This document shows, piece after piece, positions 1 to 7,270 of a stretch of 43,426 bases of DNA. Location: positions 1 through 43,426 of the forward strand of contig CAJTJY010000002.1 of NCBI GenBank assembly GCA_910576975.1, read 5' to 3'. The stretch's first letter is position 1, and every line of letters starts with the position of its first letter. The notes under the pieces are model-generated. The model did no database searches and was not told the origin of the DNA. It worked only from the letters and a program-made list of their open reading frames with translations. The stretch is from an uncultured Lachnospiraceae bacterium. GTDB lineage: Bacteria > Bacillota > Clostridia > Lachnospirales > Lachnospiraceae. Made by a program: the position numbers and the translations under genes.

Positions 1-275
1 CAAAACTGCATATTTGCGCCCTGAATCACACAACCAGTAAAGGTACATGCTCGAAAGCGGGTTCCCGCAGCACCTACATATTTAAAACTGTTTCCATTAA
101 AACTGCATTCTTCATAATCGCCGTTTTTAATTCGTTGCCCAGTAAAATCATCCGGCACATTCTCTAATTTATACCCCTTATACTGCAATTCCGAAAATTC
201 CATATTATCGTATTTTTGCAGCAGTTCTCTGACATTTATGGGGGTGTTTGTATTTGAAACAGATAGTTCTTCCAT
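1..275 (-). CDS. Pentapeptide-repeat protein, partial (C-terminus outside window)
   Basis: This is the N-terminal 91 residues of a gene that runs off the left edge. From about residue 50 it reads as five-residue steps with a central Phe or similar residue (ECSF, NGNSF, AGTRF, RACTF, TGCVI, QGANM), the pattern of the pentapeptide-repeat quadrilateral beta-helix. The first 45 residues are not repeated. The ATG at 273-275 is preceded by AGGAGAGG at good spacing. The function cannot be assigned: members range from DNA-gyrase protection proteins to plain structural proteins. No terminator separates it from the racemase gene upstream, so read-through from the van cluster is possible. Confidence 0.75.
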   Translation of the reverse strand, partial: MEELSVSNTNTPINVRELLQKYDNMEFSELQYKGYKLENVPDDFTGQRIKNGDYEECSFNGNSFKYVGAAGTRFRACTFTGCVIQGANMQF

Positions 276-485
276 CTAACCTCTCCTAAACTCATTTATC
301 TATTCTAAGCCTTAAACACCAGATAACTTTCAATTATCCTCCATTCACATCCATCCCATCCCCAGGATAAACGCTCTCCTATTTCCCCCATAATACCACA
401 ACATCTGCCAATTTTCTCCATTTCCCTCCATTTCTTAACACCATCTTAGCATCATCCACCTGCACATTCTAATACATCAAAGCAT
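276..485. other. Intergenic gap between pentapeptide gene and vanTr
   Basis: Nothing clear is seen here: no U-tracted hairpin and no promoter with both boxes at normal spacing on the minus strand. A TATTAT sequence lies near 402-407 but lacks a credible -35 box. Confidence 0.5.
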
Positions 486-1604
486 TTACACCGCTATCCG
501 CTCCAGGCGTTCCCCAAGACGGCTGACGATCTCGTTACTGATGGTTCCCGCCCACTGCGCCATATCCTCTGCACGGATTTCCAGCGCTCCTGACCTCCCA
601 ATCAGCACCGCCTCGTCTCCCGGTTTCACCCTCGGAATCTCGGTCACGTCCACCATCATCTGGTCCATGCATACCCGCCCTGCAATCGGCGCCATCTTTC
701 CATTGCAGAGTATATAGCCGCAGTTTGACAAGCTCCTGGGAACGCCGTCCGCATATCCGATAGACAACACGGCGATCTTTCGGTCCTCCTCAGTCCTGTA
801 TGTTAGACCATAGCCAGCCCCCTCTCCTTGATATAGATTCTTTACACTTGTCACTCTGCTTTTGAGTGACAATACAGGTTTCAAATCGAGCGCCGCCTTG
901 GTGCTGTCATTTTTTCCACTATAAATGCCATAGAACGCAATCCCTGCGCGGGCATAATCAAAACAATACTGCGAATAATTTAAAATCCCATAGCTGCCCT
1001 GCAGATGGCATTTAAAATCAGTGATCCCCCGCCGCTGAAGCTCTGCAATCACCTGTTCAAAATGCTGAATCTGCTCCAACGTATAAGACTGTTCCCGCTG
1101 AGACTGCCCGTCAGAAACGCAGAGGTGAGAGTATACCCCTGTAACGTCTAAATTCTTGATCCGAAATATTTTTACAATTTGCTCTATATTCTCCCAGCGT
1201 TCCCCAATACGGTGCATTCCTGTATCAATTCCGACATGAACCGTGAATCTGCGCCCGTCACGTTCCATTTGCGCTGCATAATTTCCGTCAATTACTGTTT
1301 GAATCAAATCATATGCAATCAAATCATCAAATTCTTCTGGATGCGTGTAGCCCAGCACCAGCAATTCCCCAGAAATTCCAGCCCTGCGCAGCATCACGCC
1401 TTCTGACGCCGACGCCACGCAAAATGCCCGTATCCCCTGTTCCTGCAAAGCTTTTGCCACCAATACGGCGCCATGCCCGTAAGCATTTGCCTTCACTGCT
1501 GGCATCAGAGCACAATCCCAGGGCAGCAAACGACGAAATTCCTGGATATTATGTTTTAAATGGTCCATATTAAGTTCAATCCATGCCCTGCCTTTGCAAT
1601 ACAT
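486..1604 (-). CDS. vanTr: VanT-type racemase domain protein (serine/alanine racemase), separate gene
   Basis: A PLP-dependent fold III racemase of 372 residues, the length of a normal alanine racemase. The Schiff-base lysine lies in AVKANAYGHG, and the second catalytic region is GAGYGLTYR and GYADGVPRS. Near the C-terminus the motif reads TISNEIVSRL, where ordinary Alr has Tyr in place of this Asn (residue 357). In VanT proteins this Tyr-to-Asn change is the known determinant of serine racemization, so the likely product is D-Ser for the neighbouring ligase. The start is the ATG at 1602-1604 after GGAGGAAG; an in-frame TTG at 1614-1616 lies upstream of that site. It follows vanTm by 26 bases. 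In most VanG-type clusters the two parts are one fused VanT; separate genes are known from VanL. Confidence 0.9.
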   Translation of the reverse strand: MYCKGRAWIELNMDHLKHNIQEFRRLLPWDCALMPAVKANAYGHGAVLVAKALQEQGIRAFCVASASEGVMLRRAGISGELLVLGYTHPEEFDDLIAYDLIQTVIDGNYAAQMERDGRRFTVHVGIDTGMHRIGERWENIEQIVKIFRIKNLDVTGVYSHLCVSDGQSQREQSYTLEQIQHFEQVIAELQRRGITDFKCHLQGSYGILNYSQYCFDYARAGIAFYGIYSGKNDSTKAALDLKPVLSLKSRVTSVKNLYQGEGAGYGLTYRTEEDRKIAVLSIGYADGVPRSLSNCGYILCNGKMAPIAGRVCMDQMMVDVTEIPRVKPGDEAVLIGRSGALEIRAEDMAQWAGTISNEIVSRLGERLERIAV

Positions 1605-1630
1605 AACTTCCTCCAAACCTTTCTATTTGA

Positions 1631-2689
1631 TTATCCTGCATCCAAATATCTGCCAGAGGACAGACGTTTTACTGATACCAGTACAAGCGACAGCAAGACC
1701 GTGACAGCCACCACGGCAAGATAGTGTATCAATGACTGCTCTACCAGCAAGCTTTTCATTTTTAATGGCGTCGCAACTCCCCGCACCAGGACAATGCTAA
1801 GCGGATGCAAAATATAAACATACATAGACAAATCTCTGGCAATCTCCATCTTTGGAACTTCTGCGAAAAGAAGCAGTTCGAACAGATAAAACATGACCGG
1901 AATCAGTAAAAAGTACATACTGTTATGTTTCTGCCATTCTAAAGAATAACTTAGAAATCCTTCGGCTAACATTGCCGCCATAGATACGCCAAATCCTGAC
2001 GCAGCGGCCTTCAAAGACAATTTCACTCCGCCATTGGCAAGCACTACCCCCATCCATAAAAATACCGGCGCAAAAAATATACCGTTTCTGGTGTAAGAGC
2101 TGATTTGGAAAATCCCCTCATATGCCATTTTCAAAACAGGAACCTGGCTGACCAGATTGTAATAGCTGTCTCCCAAAACTCCAATGACATAAAGCGCAAA
2201 TACCAGTATGGAAATAACAAAGGGACTGCAAAACTGCAGCAGCAAAATTAGCAGCAGGCATCCTGTCAGCACCGCCGGAAGATACCATAAATGATAAAAG
2301 GTCCCGTCAAAAAAGAATTCTTTCAGCCATTCCCCGATCGTATGACTGATATTTCCTGCATAGATCTTCAAAGGAAGATACAAAAGCGTAGAAATAACAT
2401 AAAGCGCCGCCGTCTTTTTCAGAAACCTTTGCACGCTTGCTGAACTCTCTGGCTTCATTCTCCGCTGAAAGAAGCCTCTTTCCCTGATCGTTCTCTGATA
2501 AGGCGCCAGCACAAAATATCCAGTCACCATCAGAAAAAAGGGGACTGCGACTCTTGCAAAACAATACGTCACCAGAAAATCAGCGCTATCGCTAAAAGAC
2601 GCTAGCGGAGCCGTATGAATCGCCACAATCAGCAATGCGGCTATCAGACGGAAATTGTCAACCGCCGCATAATTTTTTCTCTGTCTCAT
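1631..2689 (-). CDS. vanTm: VanT membrane domain protein (acyltransferase-3 fold), separate gene
   Basis: A 352-residue integral membrane protein with about ten hydrophobic segments. It starts with VDNFRLIAALLIVAIHT and contains ARVAVPFFLMVTGYF, both typical of the acyltransferase-3/VanT N-terminal family. In fused VanT this part is thought to bring L-Ser into the cell or hold the racemase at the membrane. ATG at 2687-2689 follows AGGAGATAAGC. Its length and neighbours match the membrane half of VanT exactly, with the racemase as the next gene. A stand-alone O-acyltransferase cannot be excluded from sequence alone, but the context strongly favours the VanTm role. A hairpin element lies directly upstream, between this gene and vanXY. 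Confidence 0.85.
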   Translation of the reverse strand: MRQRKNYAAVDNFRLIAALLIVAIHTAPLASFSDSADFLVTYCFARVAVPFFLMVTGYFVLAPYQRTIRERGFFQRRMKPESSASVQRFLKKTAALYVISTLLYLPLKIYAGNISHTIGEWLKEFFFDGTFYHLWYLPAVLTGCLLLILLLQFCSPFVISILVFALYVIGVLGDSYYNLVSQVPVLKMAYEGIFQISSYTRNGIFFAPVFLWMGVVLANGGVKLSLKAAASGFGVSMAAMLAEGFLSYSLEWQKHNSMYFLLIPVMFYLFELLLFAEVPKMEIARDLSMYVYILHPLSIVLVRGVATPLKMKSLLVEQSLIHYLAVVAVTVLLSLVLVSVKRLSSGRYLDAG

Positions 2690-2710
2690 GCTTATCTCCT
2701 ATTCTTTTTA

Positions 2711-2873
2711 ATGTACTCTCGGATTCTCTTTGTGCCTGATTTTGAGAGAAGATTTTTTGTCAGATGTGCACAAATTTATGAGGCGTACCTGGATAGTATG
2801 TTGATTAAATTTGTGTGCATTTGGCGGAAAAACAGCGGTAAAAGCAGGTATAAGAGAGATTCTGAGAGTACAT
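2711..2873. repeat. MITE-like inverted-repeat element within the van cluster
   Basis: The 163-base stretch is an imperfect inverted repeat over its whole length. The ends are ATGTACTCTC and GAGAGTACAT, followed inward by GATTCTCTT against its inverse, and near the centre by ATGTGCACAAATTTA against TAAATTTGTGTGCAT. It has no coding potential. A TTTA sequence borders both ends and may be a target duplication. The right end touches the vanXY stop codon. Confidence 0.7.
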
Positions 2874-2874
2874 T

Positions 2875-3741
2875 TTACGCTTGCGTCCCCATCCTGCAGG
2901 TGCAAATAAATCCGTCTACGTTATTGCCTGAAATCTTAATTCTAAACCTCTCTGTCCTGTTCTTTGCCTCGTTTCGCATCTGCCATGCTTTTCGGATGCG
3001 TCCCGCCAAAGCCTCCAGACCTTCTATTCTTGTATAGTCGCCTTTGGCTTTCACATATCCAATAGCGACCTCTTCCCGTCTCCTATGAAGGATACAAGGA
3101 TGTTTCTTCAAATCAAACTGCTTTAACCACTCAATATATTCTTCCAGAACCATTCCCAGTTCCGCCATCAGCGCCGCATGAGGGGCGCCCACATAGCGGA
3201 AATGCCACGGTTCTGCGCCGATCCCGGTAATTTTCTGTTTTGCCTTTGGATATCGCTCAACAAACCCAAACTCCGCCATCTTCTCACGAAATTCCTGGCA
3301 AATCCCTTGATAAGGAAATTCTGGGCAAATAAAGTCTATCTGGGGCTGATTTTCCGCCAAATCAATTGCAAGGCCAGTTTGATGCTCGCTGTGGTCTGGA
3401 AACGCTACGTATTTTTCCGTAAAATCCCTGCCGTTTTCCAACAACGAATTTTCAAAAATTTCTACTTGTTCTTCCCTGGAACGGTAGCCGCTCACACCCA
3501 CGATTGCGTTCCCATGTTGCAGCAAAACACCTTGTTTTCCAGAAAGAACCAAGTCATTTGTCAAAACTTCCCGCAACAATTTCTTCAGCATCCTGGCGCT
3601 TTCTTGTTCCATCATGATTTGCGCCTGCTCTGGAAACGGCGAGCATAATTCCTGCTTTGGCTGCTGACAGCGAACCGGATAAGCCCGGTTCACCAAAATC
3701 AAAGTTCCCTGATATATTCTACTCTTTTCCAACACCAACAT
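2875..3741 (-). CDS. vanXY: VanXY-type D,D-dipeptidase/D,D-carboxypeptidase
   Basis: A zinc peptidase of the M15 VanY/VanX family, 288 residues. The metal and catalytic residues are visible: SEHQTGLAID (His120, Asp127) and EPWHFRYVG (Glu177, His180). The enzyme removes D-Ala-D-Ala and the terminal D-Ala of existing precursors so that D-Ala-D-Ser ends dominate. There is no N-terminal membrane anchor, as in VanXY enzymes of the C, E, G and L types. It overlaps the ligase gene by 23 bases, so translation is probably coupled. It is about 30 residues longer at the C-terminus than typical VanXY, and the stop codon abuts an inverted-repeat element, so the tail may have been altered by that insertion. 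The start used gives a short leader before the conserved domain; a later start is possible. Confidence 0.88.
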   Translation of the reverse strand: MLVLEKSRIYQGTLILVNRAYPVRCQQPKQELCSPFPEQAQIMMEQESARMLKKLLREVLTNDLVLSGKQGVLLQHGNAIVGVSGYRSREEQVEIFENSLLENGRDFTEKYVAFPDHSEHQTGLAIDLAENQPQIDFICPEFPYQGICQEFREKMAEFGFVERYPKAKQKITGIGAEPWHFRYVGAPHAALMAELGMVLEEYIEWLKQFDLKKHPCILHRRREEVAIGYVKAKGDYTRIEGLEALAGRIRKAWQMRNEAKNRTERFRIKISGNNVDGFICTCRMGTQA

Positions 3742-4795
3742 TTTCCCGATCCGCCTTTCCTAGCAGTCTTGACAAAATTTCTTCAAAAGAAATCCCTGCT
3801 TCTTTGAGCATATTCGGATAACGGCTGTGCGTCGTAAACCCAGGAATGGTATTGACCTCGTTAAAATAGATTTCTCCCTGAGGCGTCAGAAACATATCCA
3901 CCCTGGCAAAATGACTGCATCCCAGCCCCCGGTAAATCCGCACCGCCGTCTCCTTTACTTCGTCTGCCTTTTGCTTTGAAATCCGTGCCGGAACATGAAT
4001 CTTTGAGGATTTCAGCGTGTATTTTTCCGTGTAATCAAAAAATCCTTTCGAAAGCTCGATCTCATCCACTTCTCCAACTGTAAGCTCCTCCGTCCCCAGC
4101 ACGGCGCAGCCCACCTCAAAGCCCTCGATCGCCTCCTCCAAAATAACCCTGGAATCATATGCAAATCCGTGTTCTATCGCCGTCAGCAGTTCTTCCGGTT
4201 TTCCGACTTTGCTGACCCCGAAAGAAGAACCTGCGCGCAGCGGTTTTACAAACAATGGATAACCTAGCTCTTTCCCATACGACAAAATCAGCCCTTCCCT
4301 CTGTAAATCCTCTTTGACGACCGTATAAGAAGCAGGGACATTGACCCCGCATTCCTTCGCCAGACGGTGAGCCGTTTCCTTGTCCATGCAGACTGCAGAA
4401 CTCATCGTATTACATCCGATCAACGGAATGTCCGCCAGTTCCAACACTCCCTGCACGGTTCCATCCTCGCCGTTTCTCCCATGCAGCACAGGCAGGGCGC
4501 CATCTAACGGCAGTTTTTCCACGCCCGTTTCTTTTAACAGCAAAATGCCATGAAGCGTTTTATCCGGCGACACCGCCACAGGAATACAATTCTCCTCATC
4601 CCGCCAGGCGTCTCCCGGAATGTCTGCGGGATCTCCCTGAAATAAGTACCATGCGCCTGTTTTTTCGATTCCAATGTAAAGAACTTCGTATTTCTCTTTG
4701 TCTATATGTGTGGCAACCGCATAAGCGGACTGCAGCGACACCTCATATTCGCTGGAGCAGCCTCCAAATAAAATAGCAATCCTTTTTCGTTTCAT
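3719..4795 (-). CDS. vanG: D-alanine--D-serine ligase, VanG/VanC-like
   Basis: An ATP-grasp ligase of 358 residues. It starts with the D-Ala ligase signature RIAILFGGCSSEYEVS, has LHGRNGEDGTVQG, and ends with VDMFLTPQGEIYFNEVNTIPGFT, the metal-binding part of the family. The omega-loop motif is FDYTEKYTLKSS: the EKY form is typical of VanC/VanE/VanG/VanL ligases that add D-Ser, unlike the KxY forms of Ddl and VanA. With VanXY and VanT next to it, the product is most likely D-Ala-D-Ser. ATG at 4793-4795 follows AAAGGAGATAG. It is the first gene after a terminator and a promoter-like region, so it begins the resistance operon. Assignment to the G rather than the C, E or L subtype is by overall gene order and not proven. 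Confidence 0.88.
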   Translation of the reverse strand: MKRKRIAILFGGCSSEYEVSLQSAYAVATHIDKEKYEVLYIGIEKTGAWYLFQGDPADIPGDAWRDEENCIPVAVSPDKTLHGILLLKETGVEKLPLDGALPVLHGRNGEDGTVQGVLELADIPLIGCNTMSSAVCMDKETAHRLAKECGVNVPASYTVVKEDLQREGLILSYGKELGYPLFVKPLRAGSSFGVSKVGKPEELLTAIEHGFAYDSRVILEEAIEGFEVGCAVLGTEELTVGEVDEIELSKGFFDYTEKYTLKSSKIHVPARISKQKADEVKETAVRIYRGLGCSHFARVDMFLTPQGEIYFNEVNTIPGFTTHSRYPNMLKEAGISFEEILSRLLGKADRENVGVGKE

Positions 4796-4925
4796 AACTT
4801 TCTATCTCCTTTATCTTTTCTTTATTCTCTTTCGTGCAAATAGGCAGTTTCAAAGATATTTCCTATCATATGAAATAGCATAACCGATGCAAATGACGCA
4901 TCCGTGACTTTTCGATGACAAATCT

Positions 4926-4959
4926 GTTATAATCATCATTTCTTGCCCTAACGTGTCAA
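4926..4959 (-). promoter_or_regulatory. Candidate VanR-dependent promoter of the ligase operon
   Basis: On the minus strand a perfect TTGACA (4954-4959) is followed by TTATAAC, but 21-22 bases later instead of 17. Such overlong spacing suggests an activator-dependent promoter, as expected for VanR control. It lies about 130 bases before the ligase start and downstream of the terminator that ends the vanRS transcript. The gap 4796-5161 otherwise holds no convincing gene. Confidence 0.45.
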
Positions 4960-4993
4960 CAGCTTTTTCCATATCAAAATTCCATAATATTAG

Positions 4994-5034
4994 AAAAAAC
5001 CGCCTGCTTCGCATTAATTGTACGAAACAGACGG
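4994..5034 (-). terminator. Rho-independent terminator after vanRS
   Basis: On the minus strand a 12-pair stem (CCGTCTGTTTCG with CGAAGCAGGCGG, two G-U pairs) is followed by six T. It separates the regulator transcript from the resistance genes. Confidence 0.85.
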
Positions 5035-5161
5035 CATACATGTCTTAATATTCTGCTACTTATTTCTTAAGATAAACCGAACGACTAGTTAGTTTTTTCT
5101 GAATCATTGACACAGAGGACATTTAAGGCATGGATCCTTTTATCCGTTGCTTGGCTCTTGT

Positions 5162-6310
5162 TCATATTTTTGCTTTTTGGGGAAGCTCTACCACGAACGC
5201 CACTTGCTCTCTTTCGCTCTCTGCCGAAATCTTCCCGCCATGCAGCGTCACGATTTCTTTTGCGATCGCAAGCCCCAGCCCCGCTCCTCCGGTATTAGAA
5301 GTCCTGGCTTCGTCCATGCGGTAAAATTTCTCAAAGATAGAGGCTAGCTTTTCTTTGGGAATCGTTTTCCCCTGATTCTCAAAACGGACCACAACGGTTC
5401 CAGAGGGCAGCTCTTCTGCAAAAATTTCGATTTTGGTATTCTCATAACTATAAGCGACGGCATTTTTAAGGATATTGTTAAAAACCCTTGCCAGCTTTGC
5501 CGGGTCTCCATATACTGTGACATTTTCATCACTGTGGAGCACTGCCTGATTGCCCTTCTGGCTCAATAGCGGATAAAATTCCTCTATCATCTGAAACAAC
5601 ATATAATACAGGTCAATTTCTTCCTGCTCGAGCACGATCTGCTGGATATTGTACCTGGTAATTTCAAAAAACTCATTGATAAGCTGCTCTAAGCGATTAG
5701 CCTTTTCCAAGGTGATATGAACATATTTCTCTTTCTGTTCCACAGGCATGTCCGGCGCCTCCTCAAGAAGGCTCAAATATCCGATCACAGAGGTCAGAGG
5801 CGTGCGGATATCATGGGCAAGATACATCACCAGATTATTTTTTCGCTCTTCTGCAAGCTTTGCCTCCAACTCACGGCGTTCCAGCGTTTGGCGCAGCACG
5901 TTTAATTTCCGTTCCATCGGCGCCATTTCCGCAGTTAGGAGAATCTCTTTGTTATCGCCCTGAATCAGCTTATCCAGACCCTGATCAATCTCATTGAAAT
6001 AACGAGTAAGCCAGGACAGGGAAAACCAGAACAGCAACAGAAAGCAAAATGCGCCTGCAAGAAAAATGATCATAGTCAGATTTTCGCGCAGTCCGTACTG
6101 ATAAATATTTCTTGCGTCCATATAATCGAGATGAAACACGTTCTGCAAAAACGCTACAATCCAGTCCCCGACCCTTCCAAACCAGAATCTACGGTATATC
6201 GTAAAAATAATCGCAAAAGCAAGCACGATCATGCCCATGGTTTGTAGAAACACTTTAATCTTCAGCTTCGAATAGTTGTTATTCTTTTTCTTGTCCTTTT
6301 TAGATGCCAT
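5162..6310 (-). CDS. vanS: VanS-type sensor histidine kinase
   Basis: A membrane sensor kinase of 382 residues. Two hydrophobic segments (about residues 20-38 and 79-97) bracket a short external loop. A HAMP-like linker, an H box (LAHDIRTPLTSVIGYL, His166), an N box (FNNILKNAVAYS) and G boxes (GGAGLGLAIAKE) follow. The H-box region closely resembles VanS of the B/D/G types. It phosphorylates VanR in response to glycopeptide. I place the start at ATG 6308-6310 because AAGGAA lies before it; the in-frame TTG at 6332-6334, eight codons upstream, has no ribosome site. It directly follows vanR and ends before a strong terminator. Confidence 0.88.
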   Translation of the reverse strand: MASKKDKKKNNNYSKLKIKVFLQTMGMIVLAFAIIFTIYRRFWFGRVGDWIVAFLQNVFHLDYMDARNIYQYGLRENLTMIIFLAGAFCFLLLFWFSLSWLTRYFNEIDQGLDKLIQGDNKEILLTAEMAPMERKLNVLRQTLERRELEAKLAEERKNNLVMYLAHDIRTPLTSVIGYLSLLEEAPDMPVEQKEKYVHITLEKANRLEQLINEFFEITRYNIQQIVLEQEEIDLYYMLFQMIEEFYPLLSQKGNQAVLHSDENVTVYGDPAKLARVFNNILKNAVAYSYENTKIEIFAEELPSGTVVVRFENQGKTIPKEKLASIFEKFYRMDEARTSNTGGAGLGLAIAKEIVTLHGGKISAESEREQVAFVVELPQKAKI

Positions 6311-6330
6311 GGCTTGGAGTTCCTTTTCTG

Positions 6331-7032
6331 TCAATTCTCAATCTTATAACCGACTCCCCAGATCGTCTTAATATATTTCGGCTGTTCCACAGAATCGTTC
6401 ATTTTCTCCCGGAGATGGCGGATATGCACGGTAATGGTGTTGTTGCTCTTACTATAATATTCGTCCTTCCAAATCTCATGAAAGAGCTCCTCGGAACTCA
6501 CCACCTCGCCTTTTCGCTGGCAGAGGATTTTTAAAATGGAAAATTCCGTGGGAGTTAAGACCAGAGGTTTCTCGTCAAGCCTGCACTCATGGGTCTTAAC
6601 ATTGATCACCAGCCCCCCATGCACCAGCAAAGAGGGATCGATCTCTTCTAAAACCTGATTTTGATTGTAACGTTTATAACGGCGGAGCTGGGCTTTGACC
6701 CGGGCGACCATCTCCAAGGGCCGGAATGGCTTTGTCATGTAATCGTCTGCCCCCAGCATCAATCCGCGGATTTTGTCGATCTCCTCATCCTTTGCCGTCA
6801 GCATAATCACTGGATAGTTATGCTTCTTGCGGATTTCCTTGCACAGTTCCAATCCGCTGATTCCCGGCAGCATGACGTCCAGGATTGCAAGATCATAATT
6901 TACCGTCTCGATTCGCTCTAACGCATCTTTGGAAGAATAACAGGAAGTTACCTCAAAATTCTCACTTTCCAGGTAGAACGCCACCAAGTCGGCAATCTCT
7001 TTTTCATCATCTACCACTAGAATCTTATCCAT
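6331..7032 (-). CDS. vanR: VanR-type response regulator
   Basis: An OmpR/PhoB-family regulator of 233 residues. The receiver domain has the acidic pair near residue 9, phospho-acceptor Asp52 in AILDVMLPG, and Lys101 in MTKPF. The C-terminal winged helix ends in YIKTIWGVGYKIEN. ATG at 7030-7032 has a full AAGGAGGAG site. It is the first gene of the cluster, followed by vanS. VanR-P should activate both its own promoter and that of the ligase operon, as in known van clusters. Confidence 0.9.
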   Translation of the reverse strand: MDKILVVDDEKEIADLVAFYLESENFEVTSCYSSKDALERIETVNYDLAILDVMLPGISGLELCKEIRKKHNYPVIMLTAKDEEIDKIRGLMLGADDYMTKPFRPLEMVARVKAQLRRYKRYNQNQVLEEIDPSLLVHGGLVINVKTHECRLDEKPLVLTPTEFSILKILCQRKGEVVSSEELFHEIWKDEYYSKSNNTITVHIRHLREKMNDSVEQPKYIKTIWGVGYKIEN

Positions 7033-7154
7033 TGCACAACTCCTCCTTGATGATTGTTTTTTCTCTTATTACTCCGGCGGTTAACAATCGCAGCAGATTG
7101 CGCAGAACAAATCTTCCTCTGCTGCGGCGTTTTCCACAGTTGCCGCTCCCGCAT

Positions 7155-7160
7155 AGTATA
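7155..7160 (-). promoter_or_regulatory. -10 box of vanR promoter, no -35 match
   Basis: TATACT lies on the minus strand about 125 bases before vanR. No TTGACA-like box is found 16-18 bases upstream, which fits an activator-dependent, autoregulated promoter. This is inference only. Confidence 0.4.
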
Positions 7161-7198
7161 GCAAATAACAATATTAAAATCCTCACTTATTTGCTTCC

Positions 7199-7214
7199 AA
7201 AATATTAATATTTT
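7199..7214. promoter_or_regulatory. 16-base perfect palindrome upstream of the vanR promoter
   Basis: AAAATATTAATATTTT is a perfect palindrome centred about 45 bases upstream of the TATACT box. It could be an operator for VanR, or chance in an AT-rich gap. The gap 7033-7270 holds no gene. Confidence 0.35.
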
Positions 7215-7270
7215 CCTAAGATTGATTTTTATTCTTCTGACGGGATTTCACTCCAAAGCTTCTCTCCCCA

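Noticed and set aside
1605..1630. VanT split as a recent frameshift of a fused gene
   Set aside because: The second gene has its own well-placed GGAGGAAG and ATG, the first ends cleanly, and separate VanT genes are known in VanL. A sequencing error is still possible but less likely.
2708..2905. A 65-codon minus-strand frame between vanXY and vanTm
   Set aside because: It lies on the inverted-repeat element and overlaps vanXY; there is no ribosome site.
4850..5041. A 63-codon minus-strand frame in the gap between vanS and the ligase
   Set aside because: It runs across the terminator hairpin and the candidate promoter, has no ribosome site, and its peptide resembles no van protein.
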